NCBI GenBank assembly: GCA_034696485.1
Contig: JAQIWT010000871.1
Coordinates: 1 to 14,251, forward strand
Direction of reading: 5' to 3'
From: Isohypsibius dastychi
Taxonomy: Eukaryota; Tardigrada; Eutardigrada; Parachela; Isohypsibiidae
Length of the DNA: 14,251 nt
In this document: positions 1-7,078 of the stretch, one piece after another
How the letters are laid out: every line of letters begins with the position of its first letter
Position numbering within the stretch: position 1 is the stretch's first letter
Notes under the pieces: generated by a model
The model's input: the letters and a program-made list of their open reading frames with translations, nothing else
What the model was told of the DNA's origin: nothing
Database searches by the model: none
Translations under genes and position numbers: made by a program

Positions 1-545
1 GAAAGTCATTTGGGACAAAACGAGTGAGTGACCAACTGACGGTAGGGACATTAGAGTATGAAACATATTGTCGCTAAGAACCGAATGACGGCAAGTACGA
101 GATTTCGTCATGTCCAAAGTGTGGCAAAACAAAATGTCGCCAAGGACGAAATGTCGTTTGGGCCGAATGACGAGGACGAAGTGTCGTGAGACTAAAAATA
201 CATGACGAAGTGGCAGCCTCCCACTTGGTACAACACAAAAGCTTTCGCCAGCATTCAAAAAACCATGTTTGTCACTAAAACGTGTAAGGCAGAGAAAACA
301 GAAACGGTTCTTGGAACTGATTCCACCCTCTGGTTTTTCTCGAGAATTTTAAATTCCGGCTGGAGTGACCACTATTTTGATACAAATTCCCAAGCAAATA
401 ATTAGGGAAAATAGCAAGCGGTTCTCGCTCCGCCGAAACTCGGGGTCAAGTACTTGTGAGCGACCGCCCTGGTCAGATAAGACCTGGATATATTGCAGTG
501 CAAAATAAATCAAGAACGGCATGACACCAATATTTGTTGTTGTAG
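1..545 (+). other. Non-coding stretch, probably calsyntenin intron
   Basis: I see no convincing exon here. The polypyrimidine-poor but usable acceptor ending TTGTTGTTGTAG at 534-545 directly precedes the first recognisable calsyntenin exon, so this stretch is most simply the 3' part of an intron whose donor lies left of the window. An open frame at 202-405 has no recognisable family character and no splice context that would connect it in frame. The degenerate repeat at 70-186 is the only other structure. Confidence 0.6.
70..186. repeat. Degenerate ~14-17 bp tandem repeat
   Basis: Copies of a unit resembling GtCGnnaaGgaCGAAaT occur at 70-86, 87-103, 136-152, 153-168 and 169-182, with a partial unit from 183. 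Spacing is mostly 16-17 bases, with one 14-base unit. Between 104 and 135 the pattern is eroded, although a TTCGTCATGTCC piece remains. Each unit starts with GTCG or GACG and ends with a CGAA-like core, so opposite strands resemble each other. The repeat lies in what I infer to be an intron of the calsyntenin gene. Related words (GTCATTTGGGAC, CTGACGG) are visible from about 5 to 45, so the array may start left of the window. I do not recognise the family. Confidence 0.6.
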
Positions 546-2458
546 GTGCGCGTCGAACTCAGCGGACAAGAATGAAAAGGTCACCAAGGAGTTGCCAGCA
601 GTCAAGCTGGACTTGAACGTTCAGGAGACGCTACCTCCAACCGTGACGATCTCTGGGCCAGCTTCCCTCACAATCGACGGGATGGAGAAATCCGAGTCGG
701 AACTGACATCCGTCGGAGTGAAGATCTTAGATTCTCTGACGATCTCCGTCATGCGCACCGGCTCCCAATCGGATAACCCTGATTACGAATCGATGGTGAA
801 GCGCATGTCTCGTGACGAAGTTGTCCTCGATTCATGCACGATCAGCCTAAAACAGGATCAACCAGATTCCGGCGCCAAGTTGTTGATCTCCCAATCTCTG
901 ACGCAGTCGCTGCGAATGTCCGTCATGGAATCCGTACAAGAATTCCAGGAGCGATACTGGGTGATTGAAGGAGCTGGAAACGAGATCCCGGATTATCTCT
1001 CTGTACTACGCGAGGTCAGGCTTCTCATGCCAACGGGCCACACATTGGAACAGAAAGAACAGAAACTGAAGGTATCCGTCGTCTGCCGAGAAATGACGAC
1101 CAAAACTCATTCCAGCAAATATCTAGTCCAGGTACATTACAAGACCCCTATTTTCAACGTTGCTTTCAAATCAGATTTTTCCATTGTAATTGTGTTCAAA
1201 GGTCATTGTCAAAGATCTCCAACAGCCTCATCAGCTAGAACTACAAGCGATGCCCGCTGTACATTCCCAACCAAAGGCCCACATTGTTGAGTCTTCTCAT
1301 CATCTGGTTGTGGCCAATCCACTTCTGAGCCCAGCTACAGGGATGGCACATGACTTCAATGATATCTATGGTCCGCATTCGGTTTTCTCTTTCCCACAGT
1401 TCCACAACAGCGGAGATGGCGCATCTAAAATGACAACCGCAGGTACAGATCAAATTCCGCGGAGTAGAAACATTTCTTGTTGGACCAAAAAATGGACTGG
1501 GCATTTACAGCTTCGGCAGATAATCTTCAAAGATTTTCGAATTACAGTTGATATACTTTCACAAACTTTCACGGCCACGTGTGAAGACCTGTTCTCTGTC
1601 AGATATCCAACCGTCTTTCTACGTGGTTGACACGAGGCATTCTTGTTCGTTTCCAGTTTCTGTCTGAGCAGATTCGAATGAGCCCAACCTTGAACAAGTA
1701 TCAATCTTTGGCAATTTTGCAGGCGCTGCCATTACGGTGGTTGTGATCGTTTGCATCTCGTTCTTCATTTTCCTGGTCTTCGTCAGCGTCATCAAAATCC
1801 GCCAGGTTCAAAAGGTGACCAAGCGCGACGCAGCTCACGAACCGAACGCTGGTGGGAAGCCTAAACGCAAGGGAATCTCCCTCAAACATCTCCGAAAAAA
1901 TTTCATCAAACGACGAAAAGAACTTGCTGAAGATTTTGAGGAAGAAGATGACGACCTCGGCGATGTTGAGCAAGGATTGACGTCCAAGAAGAACGACATG
2001 TTGTGGGATGACGCTGGAATGTCTATCACCGTCAATCCCTTGGAGGTACGGACCTGAGTCCTGAGGGGATTTAAAAGCACGAAAAAAGATCTGTCTTTCA
2101 ATTGTCCAAAATGGTTTTTTATCATTGACATCTCTATTTTTAGACCATGCAGACTGGTGGTTCCGATTGTGAATACGAAGATGAGGAGCAGGAATGCGAC
2201 GAAGATGGTTGCCCGAGTGGATATGTTGATGATGACGCAAGTGAAGAAGAGAAGGAGAACGAGGAGTGTCATCAGCAGTTTGACTATCAGGATGACAATG
2301 ATTCGGCCAATGAGTGCGAAGAGTGCACCAAGCCGAATCGTGGTGCGCCAGTTGATGATCTGTCCATTCGACGAAGTCGAAGCTGCGAGGAGACATTCTC
2401 CAAAACTGCCAACAGCCGAATGACGAAGAGCGAACTGGAGTGGGATGACCAGATTTGA
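546..2458 (+). CDS. CLSTN: Calsyntenin, C-terminal 487 residues (5' partial)
   Basis: Calsyntenins are type I membrane proteins of the neuronal secretory pathway and synapse. Their cytoplasmic tails bind kinesin light chain, and their ectodomains are shed. The exons I infer are 546-1131, 1202-1442, 1723-2045 and 2144-2458, joined with phases 0, 1 and 0. Residues 1-275 of the fragment are membrane-proximal ectodomain, with few cysteines (LDSCTI, SVVCRE). One transmembrane helix lies at about 279-301 (ITVVVIVCISFF...), followed by basic residues. The tail has two kinesin-light-chain WD motifs, LWDD at 369-372 followed by SITVNPLE, and LEWDD at 481-485 two residues before the stop. Between them is a strongly acidic stretch. 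The order TM, WD1-TVNP, acidic run, WD2 is diagnostic of the family. The cadherin and most of the LG domains must lie upstream, outside the window. Oddities are a long basic-then-acidic juxtamembrane insert and six cysteines in the acidic tail. The exon limits are inferred by eye. Confidence 0.93.
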
Positions 2459-2807
2459 TTCGATTAAATGATCTCTTTTAGCATTATGATAGCTTTTCCT
2501 ATGTATCTCCGGTTAACTGAACTGAATCCTTGCGATCAGATTTTGTAAGAAGCTTGATCTCGCTTTTTAGTTCACTGCGAATTGTTTTGCTTTGTTTCCT
2601 CAAATTTGGTTTATTGCATTTGAGTTTAAGGATATTTGATTTTTCTCCCAGCCAGCACAACTTGCGACAATAGTAATTACAAAAAAAAAGTTTCACCTCA
2701 ATCATGGAAGTGGTAGAAAACAGAAATCATATCCACAAAGATTAGAGTGTTCATAATTTGAATTTTTACAGAAAAGCCAGTCAGACCGGTGGGCTCCAGA
2801 AGCATCG
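2459..2807. other. Convergent intergenic region, shared 3' ends
   Basis: This stretch separates the stop codons of calsyntenin (+) and syntaxin (-), so it must hold both 3' UTRs. I see no reading frame with coding character. ATTAAA occurs on the + strand at 2463-2468, only a few bases after the calsyntenin stop. The next + strand AATAAA is at 2819-2824, already inside the last syntaxin exon. AATAAA on the - strand lies at 2610-2615. The two transcripts may therefore overlap tail-to-tail. Confidence 0.6.
2610..2615 (-). promoter_or_regulatory. Candidate poly(A) signal of the syntaxin gene
   Basis: A canonical AATAAA hexamer on the - strand, about 190 bases past the syntaxin stop at 2808. It is the only canonical hexamer for this strand that I saw in the 3' flank, so it is the likeliest cleavage signal. 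I have no transcript evidence. Confidence 0.45.
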
Positions 2808-5035
2808 TCATATTCCAAAATAAATTCCAAGTACGACAATCGTGATGATGACAATCACAGTGATTGTAACGATTATTATTATTTTTGTCTGGAAAATAAA
2901 ATGGATGAGCATAAGAATCTAGCACAAAATCAGCGTTTTGTGGATAGCAATGGAGTACCTTCTTCCTCCGTGCTGATTTCTTCATGGCTCGTGCTTCTTT
3001 TAGCAGTGAGCCAGCTTGACTTGCCGCATCTCGACTGAATGACACATTTGTTTCTATCCTGTCCACCATTTCACCCTGTCGGAACAAATGTTCTTGGTCA
3101 CCCACTCATCTGACTCGCGACATTTTAAGTACCTGGTTTTCGACTAGAAGGGCAAGATGACAAAAGAGATCGCGGACTTCAACGATGCTTTTTTCCAACG
3201 CCAAAAGCTCCTCATGACGCGCTTCGATATCTCTCAGTGCGTCTTTGGCGCTTTGCGTTTCCGCGATGATCTACATGTTGATTGAAGATGTGTTTTCATC
3301 ATGTATATGTGTAAAATCGTAATAAAAATGCTTATAATATTTCAACTTACCCCTTGTGTCAAAAGCATCCCAGTCCCCTTTTCCATTATTTCGTTCAGCT
3401 CATCTTGATTTAATGCCGGTCTACCAACTGAAATCAGATTAACGAATACATAAATAGAACTGGATTTTTTACGTGCCAACTGCGAAGGCATAAATACAAA
3501 TTTCCAACAGAAAGAAGGTGACGCTTTTCGAAAACTGCATTGAAAGATTTACGTACAGATTGCCTTCGAATTCGAGCAGTATGGTATCCAGCTAGAAAGC
3601 TGCCCTGAACTATTTTACAACCGAATGTTTCTTTCTTTGTTTATATACAGATACAGCGTTTAATTCAACAGAATCACCACCAAAATGCTAGGTTTCTCAT
3701 TATCCTCGCTGGAACCACAATGACGTGGGCCTACAACACAGTAACACTGGACTTACCAATCTGCAGCTGCCGTTGTAAGCGATGTTGACATCGTACCCGG
3801 TACTCATTCTGAATACGGCCATACTCGGACAAAACGTTGGTTAGCTTCCTTCCCAATGCGCTACGCTGCACCAAAAATAAATTCACAACTTGTTCATTCC
3901 AGCATGAATGGGAAATTCCAGGCACGTACTTGCGTAGTACAGATCCGGAAATCCACAGACTTGTCATTTTTCTTTACAAAAGCGATATCACCGTCAATAC
4001 CTGTCAGAAATATGCAATAAAAGAGTTAACAAAAGCGGCAATAAAATCAGGGTAGCGGGCTCACTTTGTAGATCGTTTCGGATGTCGACGGATATCCGCC
4101 GGAATTCCATCAGCGTTTGCTCAAGTTCATGATGGTAACCTACCGAAAGAGAGAACGTTAGTCATCCAGCTATGGAATGCAGTCAATCACATTGTGATAA
4201 ATCATTGCTGGTGATTAGCCGGCCTTCATTAGCCGACCATGTAGACTCACCGTTTTCAACTAGCGGCGAATTGAGGATCGATTGTTGAATGATTCGGATT
4301 TGGTCAACTGTTTTTCCCAATAGGTCGATTCCTTGATTGGTTGTTTCCACCTAAAATTTATAAAACGCTGAATGCGGCCCCTACTTAAATCTGTTAGATA
4401 AAATATTAGTTTTGGTTCACAGATAATGCCGACGTTTTCTTATATTTATGGATTCAAATTCTAATCAAAAACAGGGGAAACGATTGTTTTCAGGAACGAA
4501 TAGTATCTCACTCATGAAAATCAACTCGCTGAGCGTCTGAAACATTACGAAAGTATTAATTAATTCCCACACCCATCACATTTCGGTGTCTCTAGTGCTT
4601 ATTTTTTACAAAAAAATATGTAGAATATTTCATTTGAATTGGTTTGATTTTGCACTCTTATTGCATTGGTGACGCAGCTATCAGAATCGGCACTCCATAA
4701 ATATACCGCCGAAACTTTCAGTATCCAGATATGGTCGGTTAGTAAACAAACAACGCATTACCTTGGATAGGAATTTCTCGCTGAAATGTGATGACAGGGC
4801 AACTCGAGTCGTCTGGTTATCTTTTGACTCATCCTGTCCGTTACGATGCAGCTGGAACCGGAAGCTACGCATGGAACTACGCGCTTTTTTCGCCTGAAAC
4901 AAGACAATGAATAAAGTCCACCGAAAACGCTTTCGGTCCTCGCAACAATATCCACAAAATCAGAATTCAGTTCGTACTGTATTTCAATTCTGTGGAACTC
5001 ACCAGAAATTCACCGAGCCGATCTTTGGACGGCAT
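2808..5035 (-). CDS. STX: Plasma-membrane syntaxin (Qa-SNARE), complete, 310 aa
   Basis: This is a Qa-SNARE that drives vesicle fusion at the plasma membrane, pairing with SNAP-25-type and VAMP SNAREs under Munc18 control. Its ten exons, in transcript order, are 5035-5003, 4893-4762, 4350-4251, 4139-4065, 4000-3930, 3865-3757, 3427-3351, 3270-3133, 3075-2959 and 2888-2808. They total 933 bp with consistent phases. Residues 1-7 (MPSKDRL) resemble the syntaxin N-peptide that binds Munc18. A basic and polar linker follows to about 45. The Habc bundle covers roughly 46-180 and ends in an RIQRQL-like segment (LQRQLQIVGR). The SNARE helix covers about 210-275 and reads ALLVENQGEMVDRIE, with the zero-layer glutamine at Q245. 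A KSARRKK polybasic patch precedes a C-terminal anchor of Ile/Val-rich residues at about 287-310. Length is near the usual 290-310. It groups with syntaxins 1-4 by eye, and I cannot assign the exact paralogue. The start is chosen because ATG at 5035 gives the DRL peptide and has AAGG before it. Confidence 0.95.
3428..3756 (-). other. Long syntaxin intron (329 bp)
   Basis: This intron lies between the exon ending in LQRQLQI and the exon beginning VGRPALN, in the Hc-to-SNARE linker. The donor is G|GTAAGT and the acceptor is GATTTCAG. It is much longer than most introns in the window. I see no alternative exon and no repeat in it. Confidence 0.7.
4351..4761 (-). other. Long syntaxin intron (411 bp) with a cryptic exon
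   Basis: This intron lies between the exon ending HFSEKFLSK and the exon starting VETTNQG. The donor is AAG|GTAATG and the acceptor is ATTTTAG. It is the longest complete intron in the window. Inside it, positions 4536-4512 are flanked by a good acceptor (GTTTCAG) and donor (GTGAGA), giving a 25-nt exon-like unit that would break the frame if included. Confidence 0.65.
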
Positions 5036-6142
5036 CCTTGAAATGCGGGCGAAATACGGAATTTGAAGAGGGTTTCACAGAGCAACAAACCCAGCAACAC
5101 AGCAAGTCAAGGTCCGACGCGAAACCAGTGTATCCGTGTTGTGAAAAAGAAGTCGAGCAGGTGAATGATTACGATTGATTTGAAAGTATGACGAGTACGA
5201 GGCTGACTAACATCCCAATCGAAATCGAAATGCGGGGCCGTTCAAATCAAACAGCCACAGAGCGAAACTAGAGCTCTTCTCTCGCTCGGACAATCAAGTG
5301 ACTCAGCCGCCGGATATGCACAGGTAGACAGCGTTGCTTAACGGTTGAATATCCATCTCTTTTAAAATCGATCAAATTAGGTCGAACAATCAAGAACACA
5401 GCTTAGTGGTACATTTGGTTAGAGAAACACGCTGTATTTGTTTGACAGCGGAGTTCGCTCGATAGAATGTGAATACTGGGTGTTCTTTTCTATGTTAAAA
5501 TGGTGGCCATAAGCTGGTTGGTAAATATTTACTTTGTTCGTAGTAATAAACAACCGTTTTTATCGAGCACTGCGCTGTAGCCCGACCGTGAAACGCTACC
5601 AAACTATTTCATAAAGGGTAACCCAAATGGCCTTTGTCTGGGAAATATGAAGCGAGTAACGTAACCAAACCGTGATACCAAAGCCGGTGGGGAATCTAGC
5701 AGTAAGTTGATATCTACTGGACTGACCCACCCCGTATGTTGTTAACCTGCCAAACTTGCTTGGCTTACCACATTTTCAAATTTACTTAACATCGTTCTGT
5801 GTTTTCGCTCTTCTGACAATTAGAACAGAAATACGATAAATTCGATCTCATTAGGATCTTGACTGATTGAAAGAGCTTTGCCAAGGAGCGCCTTCTGGTG
5901 CTTGTGCTGAAATTTCCAGTTGATTTTGACTTTGAGGAAGATCGGCATCATCACGGATAACACGACCGAAGCGAACACACTTCATGGTTTTATTCAAGAG
6001 TGCAGTTCTTCTCGGAGTTATGATAGACCGGCTCTACCATTAAGAACATCAAAGTTTCGGTAACTCAAGACCTGAGCGAAGGAAATTCAAAATATCCAAC
6101 ATCGCGCCACAATTACGACGACCATCTGTTCCCAGGTTCTAT
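5036..6142. other. Intergenic DNA; syntaxin 5' flank and peptide-gene 3' flank
   Basis: This is about 1.1 kb with no supported gene. The part nearest 5036 should hold the syntaxin 5' UTR and promoter. On the - strand a TTTTAAAAG, TATA-like word lies at 5359-5368, and a TGAGTCA (AP-1-type) heptamer lies at 5299-5305. Both are short enough to occur by chance. A 12-base palindrome GTAAATATTTAC sits near 5521. The part nearest 6142 is the 3' UTR of the small secreted-protein gene. Confidence 0.5.
5989..5994 (-). promoter_or_regulatory. Candidate poly(A) signal of the secreted-peptide gene
   Basis: A canonical AATAAA on the - strand about 150 bases beyond the inferred stop at 6143, followed about ten bases later by a GU-rich TGTGTT. 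Together these look like a normal cleavage and polyadenylation region. It supports a short independent transcript ending here, upstream of the syntaxin gene. Confidence 0.5.
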
Positions 6143-6662
6143 TCACCCCTTCTGCATCACTGAAAGTTTAAGGAAAAACAACATAGGTTTCCTGTCTTAG
6201 CTATATATTTTGGTGTTCACATACTCTGCATCATCATGAGCATCTGCAGGAGCTGATTGTTGATACCGCCCGATGGAGTAGCACCAGCCTCTGCTGGCGC
6301 AGGTGGGGCGGCATCGTCGGAAGGCGGTGGAGCGTCCGCTGGCGCATCCCCAGTGGTCGCCTTCTCACCTTGGATCACTTTCAGCAGCTGCTGCATCATC
6401 ATGTACAAATTGAGGAACTCCGCTGGTGATGTTCCACCTCGCTTCAGACGAATCAGTTTGTGAAAATCTACGAACAATGAGATCGCTTTTTAAAATAGAA
6501 CAAAAACAATTGTATGCCGAGATTACGGTTATCCGTTTTCGAATTGTCAGAAGCATCAAACTTCCTTGGGGAAACATATTGCATCAGACTATCCGGGAAG
6601 AGTATCGCCGAGCAGTGACCAATAGATATGAAAACGAAAAACCATGCTACGTTGGATTTCAT
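6143..6662 (-). CDS. Unrecognised secreted small protein with furin-type site
   Basis: I do not recognise this family. The model has three exons: 6662-6527, 6467-6225 and 6159-6143. They total 396 bp, or 131 residues. Residues 1-19 form a clear signal peptide (MKSNVAWFFVFISIGHCSA). A short polar propeptide-like part follows, then RLKR at 52-55, which fits the R-X-K-R proprotein convertase consensus. The remaining 76 residues comprise a short GTSPAEF stretch, a helix-like MMMQQLLKVIQ segment, an Ala/Pro/Asp linker (about 80-112) and a Met/Gln-rich end (QLLQMLMMMQMMQKG). The protein ends in glycine, as amidated peptides can. Intron 1 is 59 bp (C|GTAATC...TCGTAG) and intron 2 is 65 bp (A|GTATGT...TTTCAG). 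If intron 2 is retained, the frame instead stops at 6217 and gives 128 residues ending QSM. A peptide-hormone or secreted-effector precursor is possible but unproven. Confidence 0.65.
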
Positions 6663-7078
6663 CGTTAGTCACTTGCTTTGCCAGTCGATACTGATTTCCC
6701 ACGTGTGCGAACCTCATGCGCCTAGACCTTGCCTACTTGAAATTCTTGCGATTCCGCAGGAAAAAACAGAAAAACTGAAACAGCCAGCATATTTTAAAGT
6801 TTTCCGTTTGGAGTATTTTGCTGAGCCAGCTCATTTCGAGATGACCAACAACCATATCCGTTCTGGGCTGTGAACCCAGGTATTTGCGGGGAACCAGGGG
6901 CATCACAAACTACTTCACCGCGAAACCTTAAAGTTGCAGAGAGAAAATATCAGTCAAATTAAATGTCAATTTTTCCATCCGGGCAAGAGAGATCACAATT
7001 CGAATGCACACAGTATCATAACGCCGAAAAAGAGCTTTTCGATTGCGGAAATGAGATTTGAAAGATTTACATCAGAGA
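6663..7078. other. Intergenic DNA between DYNC2H1 and the peptide gene
   Basis: These 416 bases lie between two same-strand genes. They should contain the DYNC2H1 3' UTR and the peptide-gene promoter. I found no canonical AATAAA on the - strand for DYNC2H1. A TATA-like CTTTAAAATAT on the - strand at about 6789-6799 is about 130 bases upstream of the peptide-gene ATG, which would fit a promoter, but only weakly. An open + strand frame at 6628-6873 shows no family features. Confidence 0.5.

Noticed and set aside
202-405. A 67-residue + strand frame before calsyntenin
   Set aside because: It has no similarity to calsyntenin domains that I can see and no splice connection that keeps frame. It lies in the inferred intron.
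1701-2396. A 231-residue open frame on the - strand
   Set aside because: It runs antisense across two calsyntenin exons and the intron between them, has no family character, and its composition mirrors the acidic coding strand.
5851-5985. A 44-residue - strand frame beginning MKCVRFGR, with an RF-amide-like VRFG-R motif
   Set aside because: It starts only a few bases after the AATAAA at 5989-5994, has no signal peptide, has a stop a short way upstream in the same frame and only a single basic residue after the Gly. It is probably chance sequence just beyond a 3' end.
6628-6873. An 81-residue + strand frame in the DYNC2H1-peptide gene interval
   Set aside because: It overlaps the signal-peptide exon on the opposite strand and shows no domain or codon pattern.
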